Assembly (NCBI GenBank): GCA_026419405.1
Contig: JANZZL010000080.1
Location: 1 to 54,752, forward strand
DNA: 54,752 nucleotides
Direction: 5' to 3'
DNA from: Paracoccaceae bacterium
Lineage (GTDB): Bacteria > Pseudomonadota > Alphaproteobacteria > Rhodobacterales > Rhodobacteraceae
Made by a program: the position numbers and the translations under genes. The notes below the pieces were generated by a model, which was given only the letters and a program-made list of their open reading frames with translations, made no database searches and was not told the DNA's origin. Shown here one piece after another: positions 28,772 through 37,678 of the stretch. Position 1 is the stretch's first letter, and every line of letters starts with the position of its first letter.

Positions 28772-28884
28772 GAGGCGCCGGCGGGAAGCACCGCGGCGGG
28801 GGGGGGCCACCGCGCGCCGCCTTCCCGACCCCTTAACCCTCGGCGCGGCAGGCTCTGCGGCATTGCAAGCCGGAGCCCCTTTCC

Positions 28885-29496
28885 ATGAAGTCCGTCGAAC
28901 AGATCGCCGACGAGATCCTCGCCCGCGAGGGCGGCTACGTGAACGACCCCGACGACCCGGGCGGCGCCACCAAGCATGGCGTCACCATCCATACCCTGCG
29001 CCGGCTCGGCATCGACCTGACCGGCGACGGCCGCACCACGGCCGAGGACGTGCGCCGCCTGACGCGCGCCCAGGCGCGGGAGATCTACCTTGAGCACTAC
29101 TTCCGCCGCCCCGGCCTCGGCCGGCTGCCCGAGGTGCTCCAGGCCAGCGTCTTCGACATGTACGTCAACGCCGGGTCGAACGCGATCCGCGTGCTCCAGC
29201 GGCTCCTGAACGACATGGGCGAGACGCTGACGGTGGACGGCGTGCTCGGGCCCATGACGCTCGCCGCCGCGCACCGGGCGGCGGAGGCCGCGCCGCACCA
29301 CATCGCCGATGCCTACGGCATCGCGCGGCGCAACTACTACTACGCGCTGGCCGACGCCCGGCCGGCGAGCCGGAAATACGCGCGCCGCCGCGACGGCGGC
29401 AAGGGCGGCTGGATTGTCCGCGCCGAGCAGTTCATCTCGCCCCGGTTCCACCTGACCGAGGCCGAGCATCGCGCGAGGACCAGGGCATGGGGCTGA
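28885..29496 (+). CDS. N-acetylmuramidase (GH108 endolysin), GTA-lysis type
   Basis: A 203-residue peptidoglycan hydrolase of the glycosyl hydrolase 108 / holin-associated N-acetylmuramidase family. The catalytic Glu15 lies in REGGYVNDPDDPGGATKHGV. SVFDMYVNAGSNAIRVLQRL and VDGVLGPMTLAA (putative peptidoglycan-binding motif) follow. There is no signal peptide, so it needs a holin to reach the wall. The next gene is a holin whose ATG overlaps the stop. In Rhodobacter capsulatus a matching endolysin/holin pair outside the main cluster releases gene transfer agent particles. The assignment to that role is by homology type and arrangement. No other phage genes are present. Confidence 0.85.
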   Translation: MKSVEQIADEILAREGGYVNDPDDPGGATKHGVTIHTLRRLGIDLTGDGRTTAEDVRRLTRAQAREIYLEHYFRRPGLGRLPEVLQASVFDMYVNAGSNAIRVLQRLLNDMGETLTVDGVLGPMTLAAAHRAAEAAPHHIADAYGIARRNYYYALADARPASRKYARRRDGGKGGWIVRAEQFISPRFHLTEAEHRARTRAWG

Positions 29497-30014
29497 TCGG
29501 ACGCATCGTCGGCGGCCCGGCCGCCACCGCCGCGCTCGCCTCGGCGGCCCGCGAGGTCGCCGAGGTCTTCGTGCCGAACGCCACGCGGCAGATGGAGATC
29601 CCGGCGGAGGCCTACCGGGCCGCGCTCGACGAGCACGGGGAGGAGTTCCGGCACATCCGCCCCGGCCCCTTCGACCGTTTCGTCAACGGGCTGAACCGGA
29701 TGCCGCGGCCGATGCTGGCGCTGGGCACGCTGGGGCTCTTCGTCTACGCGATGGCCGACCCCGAGGGCTTCGCCGAGCGCATGACGGGGCTGGCCCACGT
29801 GCCCGAGCCGCTCTGGTGGCTGCTCGGCGCGATCGTCAGCTTCTACTTCGGCGCGCGCGAGGCGCACTACTTCCGCGCGCGTCAGGCGCGGCAGGCGCGG
29901 CAGGCGCATCAGGGGCGGCAGGCGCGCGCGGGAGGCGAGGCGACGGCCGACGCGCCGGCACGGGCGGAGGAGAACGCCGCGCTGGCCGAGTGGCGGGCGC
30001 AGGCCGGCGGATAG
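29487..30014 (+). CDS. Holin (GTA_holin_3TM type)
   Basis: A 175-residue holin-family protein. The N-terminal cytoplasmic part (1-65) has FVPNATRQMEIPAEAYRAAL and FDRFVNGLNRMPRP. Hydrophobic segments follow (MLALGTLGLFVYAMADPEGF and EPLWWLLGAIVSFYFGAREAHYF), then a highly charged C-terminal tail. The DPEGF-(A/x)ERM block between helices is typical of GTA-associated holins. The tail contains five tandem 9-bp repeats coding QAR-like triplets. The ATG overlaps the endolysin gene by ten bases, so the two are coupled. Confidence 0.82.
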   Translation: MGLIGRIVGGPAATAALASAAREVAEVFVPNATRQMEIPAEAYRAALDEHGEEFRHIRPGPFDRFVNGLNRMPRPMLALGTLGLFVYAMADPEGFAERMTGLAHVPEPLWWLLGAIVSFYFGAREAHYFRARQARQARQAHQGRQARAGGEATADAPARAEENAALAEWRAQAGG

Positions 30015-30034
30015 CGGGCGCAGCCCGGGCGCGG

Positions 30035-30889
<855 letters not shown>

Positions 30890-30956
30890 CCGGGGAGGAG
30901 TGTGGGCGGGAGTCTACCGGCGCCCTGAAATTGCCGCAACCATGGGTCATGGGCTA

Positions 30957-30985
30957 GTGACATTCCCCACGATTGGGGCTAGACG
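30957..30985 (+). promoter_or_regulatory. dksA promoter with internal inverted repeat
   Basis: GTGACA (30957-30962), a 17-bp spacer and TAGACG (30980-30985). The spacer holds CCCCACGATTGGGG, an inverted repeat that could be an operator. The leader is about 60 bases with GGAGG before the ATG. Confidence 0.5.
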
Positions 30986-31054
30986 GGCGCCCGAGGGAAC
31001 CGGATGACGCGTCACGTTGCCGAACACCGATCGGGTCTGCTGGAGGATGCTGGA

Positions 31055-31477
31055 ATGAAGGCGGAAGTCTTTCTTCCCGAGGATTACCGGCCGGCTGAGG
31101 ACGAGCCGTTCATGAACGAGCGGCAGCTTGAGTATTTCCGCCGCAAGCTGCTGGCGTGGAAGGCGGAACTCCTTGACGACAGCCGCGAGACGATCGAGGG
31201 CCTGCAGGACAGCGCCCGCAACGTCCCCGACCTGGCCGACCGCGCCAGCGAGGAGACCGACCGCGCGCTGGAACTGCGGACCCGCGATCGCCAGCGCAAG
31301 CTGGTCGCCAAGATCGACGCGGCGCTGAGGCGGATCGAGAACGGCGAATACGGCTACTGCGAGGAGACGGGCGAGCCGATCTCGCTCAAGCGGCTCGACG
31401 CGCGGCCGATCGCCACGCTGAGCCTCGAGGCGCAGGAGCGCCACGAGCGCCGCGAGCGCGTGCACCGCGACGACTAG
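31055..31477 (+). CDS. dksA: DksA/TraR-family RNA polymerase-binding protein
   Basis: A 140-residue DksA homologue that enters the RNA polymerase secondary channel and, with ppGpp, adjusts initiation at rRNA and metabolic promoters. A long coiled coil (about 20-95) carries the tip motif PDLADRA with Asp59 and Asp62. The globular part is NGEYGYCEETGEPISLKRLD. Of the four zinc-finger cysteines only Cys102 remains; Thr105, Ser123 and Ala126 replace the others, as in the zinc-free DksA of Rhodobacter sphaeroides. The start at 31055 is set by GGAGG; an in-frame ATG at 31004 lacks one. Confidence 0.92.
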   Translation: MKAEVFLPEDYRPAEDEPFMNERQLEYFRRKLLAWKAELLDDSRETIEGLQDSARNVPDLADRASEETDRALELRTRDRQRKLVAKIDAALRRIENGEYGYCEETGEPISLKRLDARPIATLSLEAQERHERRERVHRDD

Positions 31478-31504
31478 GCCGCCCCGCCGGGCCGGGCCGC
31501 GACA

Positions 31505-31533
31505 CGCCGGGGCATGGACGCCCCGGCGTTTTT
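31505..31533 (+). terminator. Rho-independent terminator of dksA
   Basis: CGCCGGGGC (31505-31513) and GCCCCGGCG (31520-31528) form a perfect 9-bp stem with a six-base loop, followed by T5. It lies 27 bases after the dksA stop. The loop contains an in-frame ATG (31514) of the following gene, which argues against that ATG as a start. Confidence 0.85.
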
Positions 31534-31552
31534 CGTCCACGACGGGACGGCG

Positions 31553-32728
31553 ATGGATCTCGGGGGCGTTCCGATCACCGTTCTGGGCGGCGGCGTGGCG
31601 GGCCTTGCCGCGGCGCGGGCGCTGGCGCTCGCCGGGGCGGCGGTCACGCTGATCGAGCAGGCGGACGCGATCGCCGAGGTGGGCGCGGGACTCCAGATCA
31701 GCCCGAACGGGGCGCGGGTGCTCGAGGCGCTGGGCCTCGGCCCGGCGCTCGAGGCGGCCGGCATGCGCGCCGAGGCGGTGGAGCTGGCCGACGAGGCCGG
31801 CCGGCCGCTGGCGCGGCTTGCGGTCGGGGCGGCGCGGCCGGCCTACCGCTTCCTGCACCGGGCCGACCTGATCGGCCTGCTGGCCGAGGGCGCGCGGGCG
31901 GCGGGTGTGACGCTGCGGCTCGGCGAGCGGGTCGAGCGCGTGGCCTTCGACGCCCGCGGCGCGGTGCTGGTGCGCGCCTCGGGCGCGGCGGAGCGCACGC
32001 CGCTTCTGGTCGGCGCCGACGGGGTGCGCTCGCAGGTGCGCGCGGCGATCAACGGCCGGATGGTGCCGTTCTTCACCCGGCAGACGGCCTGGCGGGCGGT
32101 CGTGCCCGGCGAGCCGGAGGCGGCGCCGGTGGCGCGGGTCTGGGTCGGACCGGGGCGGCATGTCGTGACCTATCCGCTGCGGGGCGGGGCCCTGCGCAAC
32201 ATCGTCGCGGTCGAGGAGCGGCCCGACTGGGCCGAGGAGGGCTGGCACCACGAGGACGACCCCGACCGGCTCCGCGCCGCCTTCGCGGGCTTCTGCGGCG
32301 AGGTGCGCGCGCTGCTCGGGCGGGTGGAGCGCGTGCATCTCTGGGGCCTGTTCCGCCATCCGGTGGCGAAGGCCTGGCATGCCGGCGGCGCGGCGGCGAT
32401 CCTGGGCGACGCGGCGCATCCCACGCTGCCGTTTCTGGCGCAGGGGGCGAACCTGGCGCTGGAGGATGCCTGGGTGCTGGCCGCGAGCCTCGCCGCCCAT
32501 GCCACGCCCGAGGCCGCGCTTGCCGCCTATCAGGCGGCGCGGCGCGACCGGGCGGTGCGGGTGACCGACGCCGCCACCGCGAATGCGCGCAACTACCACC
32601 TGCGCCCCGGCCTCCGGCGACTGGTCGCCCATGCCGTGCTCCGGGCCGCGGGGCGGCTGGCGCCGGGGACGCTCCTCGGGCGCCTCGACTGGATCTACGG
32701 CTACGACGCGACCGCCGTGCGGCCCTGA
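31553..32728 (+). CDS. FAD-dependent monooxygenase (aromatic hydroxylase type)
   Basis: A 391-residue group A flavoprotein monooxygenase resembling salicylate or 3-hydroxybenzoate hydroxylases. The FAD fingerprint is VLGGGVAGLAAARALALAGA near residues 9-28, with GLQISPNGARVLEALGLG next. LLVGADGVRS is the DG motif, and ILGDAAHPTLPFLAQGANLALEDA is the GD motif with substrate channel. Substrate not assignable; UbiH-type use is less likely from the motif spacing. The start at 31553 is chosen because the upstream ATG at 31514 sits in the dksA terminator loop. Confidence 0.87.
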   Translation: MDLGGVPITVLGGGVAGLAAARALALAGAAVTLIEQADAIAEVGAGLQISPNGARVLEALGLGPALEAAGMRAEAVELADEAGRPLARLAVGAARPAYRFLHRADLIGLLAEGARAAGVTLRLGERVERVAFDARGAVLVRASGAAERTPLLVGADGVRSQVRAAINGRMVPFFTRQTAWRAVVPGEPEAAPVARVWVGPGRHVVTYPLRGGALRNIVAVEERPDWAEEGWHHEDDPDRLRAAFAGFCGEVRALLGRVERVHLWGLFRHPVAKAWHAGGAAAILGDAAHPTLPFLAQGANLALEDAWVLAASLAAHATPEAALAAYQAARRDRAVRVTDAATANARNYHLRPGLRRLVAHAVLRAAGRLAPGTLLGRLDWIYGYDATAVRP

Positions 32729-33120
32729 CGCGCCGCCCAAAGCATGGCGCCGAGGACCACGGCCGCCGCGGCCAGCGCGTCGAGGGCGAGCGGCAGGCGT
32801 TGGCCTGCGTTCGCCACCGCCACGCCGGCGAAGGCCCGGATCACGCCGGCCCCGCAGAGCGGCGCGCGGCCGAGCCGGAGCTGCACCGCGACCGCCGGGA
32901 CCGCGGCACCGGCGAGCGCCACGGCCGCCGCCGCGGTGCCGCCGATCAGCCCGTGGCCGCCGAGCAGGACGCCGAGGGCCACCCAGGCGGCGGCGGTGAG
33001 CCAGCCCGCGCAGAGCGCGACCGGCGCGGCGCCGAGCCAGGGCTCGATCCGCGGCGAGCTGCGCAGGGCCGCCCAGACGGCGAGGACCAGCATGGCCCGG
33101 ATCTGCGCCGTGGCGAGCAC
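32701..33120 (-). CDS. Small integral membrane protein, possibly truncated TspO/MBR-like
   Basis: A 139-residue hydrophobic protein with about four membrane helices (MLVLAVWAALR; CAGWLTAAAWVALGVLLGG; TAAAAVALAGAAVPAVAVQL; LALDALAAAAVVLGAMLWAA). It opens abruptly at a GTG with no ribosome site (ATG at 33093 possible). It reads like the C-terminal half of the longer membrane proteins annotated as tryptophan-rich sensory proteins in Rhodobacterales. That resemblance is from memory and weak. The 3' end overlaps the convergent monooxygenase by 28 bases. It may be a remnant or an independent short gene. Confidence 0.5.
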   Translation of the reverse strand: MLATAQIRAMLVLAVWAALRSSPRIEPWLGAAPVALCAGWLTAAAWVALGVLLGGHGLIGGTAAAAVALAGAAVPAVAVQLRLGRAPLCGAGVIRAFAGVAVANAGQRLPLALDALAAAAVVLGAMLWAARQGRTAVAS

Positions 33121-33157
33121 CGGGTCGGCATCGGCGCCGGCGCGGGGGACCGCGGGG

Positions 33158-34204
33158 CTACCATGCCTCGCTCAGGACCCATGCGCGCCGCTCGCGGTAT
33201 TCCGGCAGGCGGTCGAGCTCGGCGATGCGCGCCTCGTGCGCGGCGCAGGCGGCCTCGTGCAGCCGCGCCAGCTCGGGGTCGGCGATCAGGCGGGCGTATT
33301 CCGTGCGCGCGGCATGCTCGGCGAGGCCGGGGCCGGAGGTCGCCGCCTCGTTGCCGTTGCGCGTGCGCCAGTAGCGCTGGCCCACCCGCTTGCCGTCGAT
33401 CACCACGTCGCCGCGGAACATCTTGACGAGGTAGGAGTCGAGCGAGCGCAGCGGGTAGTGGTCGAGCAGCGCGAGCAGGTAGCCGCCGCGGCAGTCGGCG
33501 CCGTTGAGCGCGCGGTCCCCGGCGAGCGCGGGCAGCGGGCGGCCCGAGCCGTCGAGCCAGACCGCCTCGTGCGGCGGCACCGCGAGGTCGGGGCGGTGGT
33601 TGCGCACCCGCGCGATGGCCGGGCCGAGGCGGACGATGCTCTTGACGCCGCGCACCGCCTTGTGCGGGCCGGGGCGTTCGGTCTGGTGGAGGGGAAAGAG
33701 GTCGCGCACCCAGCCGCGCTCGAAGCGTTCGCGCCGGTTCGAGCCGTGGTTGAGCTCGAAGAGCGAGAGCACGTCGAACGGACCGGCCGCGGCGAAGAGG
33801 TCGGCGAGCCGCCCGGTGCCGGCGCGCACGTTGATGAACTCGTCCACGTCCATCGAGATGAAGAAGTCGGCCGCGGCGAACTGCGGCAGGGTCTGGACAT
33901 GGGCGAGCGCGAGGGGCTGGTAGAAGGTGGAGCCCTGGGCGACGGCCGGGTTCTCCAGATGCGTGACGAGGCCCATCGCCGCCAGCCGGTCGAGGATCCG
34001 GTCGGTGCCGTCGGAACAGTGGTTGGTGTAGACCACGAAGTCGGTCACGCCGATCGCGCGGTGCCAGGCGATCCATTCCAGCACGAAGGGCCCTTCGTCC
34101 TTCATGCAGGTGGCGATCAGGATGCGCGGATCGGCGGGCGGCCAGGGCGCCGCCCCGGGGTCGCCGCGCCCGGTCGGCGCGGGCGCGCCCCCGCCCTCAG
34201 ACAA
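33158..34204 (-). CDS. Glycosyltransferase family 2-type protein
   Basis: A 348-residue predicted glycosyltransferase of the Glyco_tranf_2_4 / GT92-like type. Motifs are [21 protein letters not shown] near residue 28-48, [16 protein letters not shown], and [14 protein letters not shown] carrying the DxD-like metal site. [12 protein letters not shown] lies in the C-terminal helices. No membrane segment is visible. The first 20 residues are Gly/Pro-rich and may be over-extended; the start overlaps the serS stop by eight bases, implying coupling. Acceptor unknown, probably a surface polysaccharide. Confidence 0.85.
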   Translation of the reverse strand: MSEGGGAPAPTGRGDPGAAPWPPADPRILIATCMKDEGPFVLEWIAWHRAIGVTDFVVYTNHCSDGTDRILDRLAAMGLVTHLENPAVAQGSTFYQPLALAHVQTLPQFAAADFFISMDVDEFINVRAGTGRLADLFAAAGPFDVLSLFELNHGSNRRERFERGWVRDLFPLHQTERPGPHKAVRGVKSIVRLGPAIARVRNHRPDLAVPPHEAVWLDGSGRPLPALAGDRALNGADCRGGYLLALLDHYPLRSLDSYLVKMFRGDVVIDGKRVGQRYWRTRNGNEAATSGPGLAEHAARTEYARLIADPELARLHEAACAAHEARIAELDRLPEYRERRAWVLSEAW

Positions 34205-35489
34205 GCTCGCCCTCCGCCGTGATCCGCCCCTTGCCGCCGAGCCAGGGGCGCAGCGCCTCGGGCAGGGTCACCGAGCCGTCGGCCTCCTGCCCGTTCTCGA
34301 TCACCGCGATCAGCGTGCGTCCGACCGCGAGGCCCGAGCCGTTGAGCGTGTGCACGAACTCGGGCCTGCCGCCGCCCGCCGGGCGGAAGCGGGCGTTCAT
34401 CCGCCGCGCCTGGAAGTCGCCGCAGACCGAGACCGAGCTGATCTCGCGGTAGGTGTCCTGGCCCGGCAGCCAGACCTCGATGTCATGCGTCTTGCGCGCG
34501 CCGAAGCCCATGTCGCCGGTGCAGAGCACGATGGTGCGGTAGGGCAGGCCGAGCCGCTCGAGCACGGTCTCGGCGCAGCGCGTCATGCGCGCGTGCTCGG
34601 CCAGCGAGTCAGCCGGCGTGGTGATCGAGACCATCTCGACCTTCTCGAACTGGTGCTGGCGCAGCATCCCGGCAGTGTCCTTGCCCGCACTGCCCGCCTC
34701 GGAGCGGAAGCAGAGCGTGTGCGCGGTGAGGCGCATCGGCAGGTCGGCCTCGTCGAGGATCTCGCCGGCGGCGAAGTTGGTGAGCGTGACCTCCGAGGTC
34801 GGGATCAGCCACCAGCCGTTCGTCGTCTGGTAGCTGTCGTCGCCGAACTTCGGCAGCTGCCCGGTGCCGATCATCGCCTCCTCGCGCACCAGGACCGGCG
34901 TCATCGCCTCGGTCAGGCCGTGCTCGGTGGTGTGCAGGTCGAGCATGAACTGCGCGAGCGCCCGGTGCACGCGGGCCACCGCGCCCCGGAGCACGGCGAA
35001 GCGGCTGCCCGAGAGCTTGGCGGCCATGGCGAAGTCCATCCCCGCCCTGGCGGCGGGAACCTCGAAGTGCTCGCGCGGAGTGAAGCCGAAGCGCCGCGGC
35101 GTGCCCCAGCGGCGCAGCTCGACGTTGTGGCTCTCGTCGGGGCCGTCGGGCACGCCGGGCAGCGGGGTGTTCGGCAGGGTCAGCAGCAGGCCGCGGAGCT
35201 GCTCGTCGAGGGCCCTGGCCTCCTCCTGAAGCCGCGCCACCTCGGACTTCTTCTCGGCCACGAGGGCGCGCAGGCGCTCGAACTCGTCCATGCGGCCGGC
35301 GGCCCTGGCCGCGCCCACCTCCTTCGAGGCGCGGTTCTGCTCGGCCTGCGCGGTCTCGGCGGCGTGGATCCTCGCGCGGCGTGCCTCGTCGAGGCGCAGG
35401 ATCTCCTCGGACATCGGCAGGTGCCCCCGGCGGGCGAGTTCCGCGTCGAAGGCCTCGGGCGCCTCGCGGATCAGGCGGATGTCGTGCAT
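34197..35489 (-). CDS. serS: Seryl-tRNA synthetase
   Basis: A 430-residue class II aminoacyl-tRNA synthetase. The N-terminal antiparallel coiled coil (about 25-105) binds tRNA-Ser. Motif 2 is visible as [19 protein letters not shown] followed by [11 protein letters not shown]. Motif 3 is [20 protein letters not shown] followed by [14 protein letters not shown] contacts serine. Length matches the family. The start at 35489 ([11 protein letters not shown]) is standard; GGAAGGGGAGAG lies upstream on the minus strand. Confidence 0.97.
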   Translation of the reverse strand: MHDIRLIREAPEAFDAELARRGHLPMSEEILRLDEARRARIHAAETAQAEQNRASKEVGAARAAGRMDEFERLRALVAEKKSEVARLQEEARALDEQLRGLLLTLPNTPLPGVPDGPDESHNVELRRWGTPRRFGFTPREHFEVPAARAGMDFAMAAKLSGSRFAVLRGAVARVHRALAQFMLDLHTTEHGLTEAMTPVLVREEAMIGTGQLPKFGDDSYQTTNGWWLIPTSEVTLTNFAAGEILDEADLPMRLTAHTLCFRSEAGSAGKDTAGMLRQHQFEKVEMVSITTPADSLAEHARMTRCAETVLERLGLPYRTIVLCTGDMGFGARKTHDIEVWLPGQDTYREISSVSVCGDFQARRMNARFRPAGGGRPEFVHTLNGSGLAVGRTLIAVIENGQEADGSVTLPEALRPWLGGKGRITAEGELV

Positions 35490-35585
35490 GGGCTCTCCCC
35501 TTCCGGAACCGGCCCCTCTATGCCCGATCGCGCGGCCGGGGTGAAGGCGCGGCAGCCGATCGGCCGCACCGGCGCCCCCTGCGCC

Positions 35586-35614
35586 TTGCGCTCGCCCCAC
35601 CGCGCCACTAGGTT
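35586..35614 (+). promoter_or_regulatory. yajC-secDF promoter
   Basis: TTGCGC (35586-35591), a 17-bp spacer and TAGGTT (35609-35614). Start near 35621 with a leader of about 40 bases. Confidence 0.55.
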
Positions 35615-35661
35615 GCAGCGGATTTCGGCCGGCCGCCCGGCCCGCCAGAGACGAGGACGCG

Positions 35662-35991
35662 ATGCTCATCACCCCCGCCTACGCCCAGGCCGCCGGAGGC
35701 GGCGCCGGAAGCGCCTTCGCCAGCTTCATCCCGCTGATCCTGATCTTCGCCATCATGTGGTTCCTGCTGATCCGGCCGCAGCAGAAGAAGCTGAAGGAGC
35801 ATCAGGCGATGGTCGCCGCGCTGCGCCGGGGCGACGAGGTGATCACCCAGGGCGGGCTGATCGGCAAGGTGACGAAGGTGAAGGACGACGGCGAGCTCGA
35901 GGTCGAGATCGCGCCGAACGTGCGGGTGCGCGTGGTGCGCAACACGATCTCGCAGGTCGTCTCCAAGACCGAGCCCGCGAACGCGAACTGA
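35662..35991 (+). CDS. yajC: Preprotein translocase subunit YajC
   Basis: A 109-residue small membrane partner of SecDF. It has a short N-terminus ([10 protein letters not shown]), one membrane helix (about 20-38, [16 protein letters not shown]) and the hallmark [20 protein letters not shown] followed by [13 protein letters not shown]. It is the first gene of yajC-secD-secF, six bases ahead of secD. Confidence 0.96.
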   Translation: MLITPAYAQAAGGGAGSAFASFIPLILIFAIMWFLLIRPQQKKLKEHQAMVAALRRGDEVITQGGLIGKVTKVKDDGELEVEIAPNVRVRVVRNTISQVVSKTEPANAN

Positions 35992-35997
35992 GCCGCG

Positions 35998-37668
35998 ATG
36001 CTGCAGATTCCCCTCTGGAAGCGGGTGCTGATCTGGGGCGTCTGCGCGCTGGGTCTGATCTTCGCCTTCCCCAACCTGTTCTATTCCCGGGTCGAGGGCC
36101 ACAACGACGCGGTCGCCGCGATCGCGGCGGCAGGCGGTGTGGCCACGCCCGAGCAGGAGGCGGCGCGCGCCGCCTGGCCGGACTGGATGCCCGCGACGCT
36201 GGTCAACCTCGGGCTCGACCTGCGCGGCGGCGCGCATCTGCTGGCCGAGGTGCAGCTTTCGGACGTCTACGCCGCGCGGATGGAGGCGCTCTGGCCCGAG
36301 GCGCGGGCGGCGCTCAACGCCGAACGCGCGACCTTCGGCGGCATCGTGCGCCAGCCCTCGCCGCCCGACGAGCTGAGGATCCGCATCAACGACCCCGCGG
36401 GCGTGGCCCGCGCGGCCGAGATCGTGAGCGGGCTGTCGCGCCCGATCATGACGCTGACCGGCATGGGCTCGAGCGACATCGCGGTGCGCATCGAGGGCCA
36501 GGACGTGGTGGCCACGCTCTCCGAGGAGGAGCGGCGGGCCACCGACGAGCGCACCATGCAGCAGTCGCTCGAGATCATCCGCCGGCGGGTGGACGAGGCG
36601 GGCACCCGCGAGCCCACGATCCAGCGCCAGGGCGAGGACCGGATCCTGATCCAGGTGCCGGGCGTCGGCTCGGCGGCGGAGCTGAAGGAGATCATCGGCC
36701 AGACCGCGCGGCTCACCTTCCACCCGGTGATCTCGCGCAGCGCCTCCGAGACCGCACCGGCGGCCGCCGCGGGCACGCTGGTGCTGCCCTCGATCGACGA
36801 GCCGGGCGTCTGGTACGTGCTGGAATCGACGCCCGTCGTCGGCGGCGAGGACCTCGTCGATGCCCAGCCCTCGTTCGACCAGAACGGGCGGCCGGCGGTC
36901 AACTTCCGCTTCAACCCCTCGGGCGCGCGCAAGTTCGGCGACTACACGGCGGCCAACATCGGCAGCCCCTTCGCCATCGTGCTCGACGGCGAGGTGATCT
37001 CGGCCCCGGTGATCCAGGACCACATCCCCGGCGGCTCGGGGATCATCACCGGCAACTTCACGGTCGAGAGCTCGACCCAGCTTGCCATCCTGCTGCGCGC
37101 GGGGGCGCTGCCGGCCAAGCTCACCTTCCTCGAGGAGCGCACCATCGGCCCCGAGCTCGGCGCCGATTCGATCGAGGCCGGGCGCATCGCCGCGGTGGTC
37201 GCCATGGTGGCGGTCGTGGTGTTCATGATCGCGAGCTACGGGCTCTTCGGCGTCTTCGCCTCGCTGGCGCTGGCGATGAACGTCGTGCTGATCTTCGGCG
37301 CGCTCTCGGCGATCGGCGCCACGCTGACCCTGCCCGGCATCGCCGGCATCGTGCTGACCATCGGCATGGCGGTCGATGCCAACGTGCTGGTGTTCGAGCG
37401 GATCCGGGAGGAGCTGAGGACCGCGCGCGGCCCGGCCCGGGCGATCGAGCTCGGCTACGAAAGGGCGCTCTCGGCGATCGTGGACGCCAACATCACCACC
37501 TTCATCACCGCCGCCATCCTCTATGCCGTCGGCTCGGGCCCGGTCCGCGGCTTCGCCATCACGCTCGGCATCGGCATCATCACCTCGGTCTTCACCGCCT
37601 ACTTCGTCACCCGGCTGATCATGGTCATCTGGTTCGAGCGGCGGCGGCCCAGGACCATCACCGTCTGA
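35998..37668 (+). CDS. secD: Protein translocase subunit SecD
   Basis: A 556-residue membrane protein that uses the proton gradient to help pull exported proteins across the inner membrane. Helix 1 is near residues 7-25. LGLDLRGGAHLLAEV follows, then a large periplasmic domain (NPSGARKFGDYTAANIGSPF) and the C-terminal five-helix RND-like core (GADSIEAGRIAAVVAMVAVV; GMAVDANVLVFERIREEL). No N-terminal fusion or truncation is seen. Confidence 0.97.
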   Translation: MLQIPLWKRVLIWGVCALGLIFAFPNLFYSRVEGHNDAVAAIAAAGGVATPEQEAARAAWPDWMPATLVNLGLDLRGGAHLLAEVQLSDVYAARMEALWPEARAALNAERATFGGIVRQPSPPDELRIRINDPAGVARAAEIVSGLSRPIMTLTGMGSSDIAVRIEGQDVVATLSEEERRATDERTMQQSLEIIRRRVDEAGTREPTIQRQGEDRILIQVPGVGSAAELKEIIGQTARLTFHPVISRSASETAPAAAAGTLVLPSIDEPGVWYVLESTPVVGGEDLVDAQPSFDQNGRPAVNFRFNPSGARKFGDYTAANIGSPFAIVLDGEVISAPVIQDHIPGGSGIITGNFTVESSTQLAILLRAGALPAKLTFLEERTIGPELGADSIEAGRIAAVVAMVAVVVFMIASYGLFGVFASLALAMNVVLIFGALSAIGATLTLPGIAGIVLTIGMAVDANVLVFERIREELRTARGPARAIELGYERALSAIVDANITTFITAAILYAVGSGPVRGFAITLGIGIITSVFTAYFVTRLIMVIWFERRRPRTITV

Positions 37669-37678
37669 GGCCCCCGCG

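Noticed and set aside
28564-28888. Open frames of 67-90 codons in the 121-bp repeat on both strands.
   Set aside because: They are products of the repeat and GC bias, with identical repeated peptides and no initiation signals.
31514-31552. Upstream ATG for the FAD monooxygenase.
   Set aside because: It falls in the loop of a strong dksA terminator; the ATG at 31553 begins the normal FAD domain.
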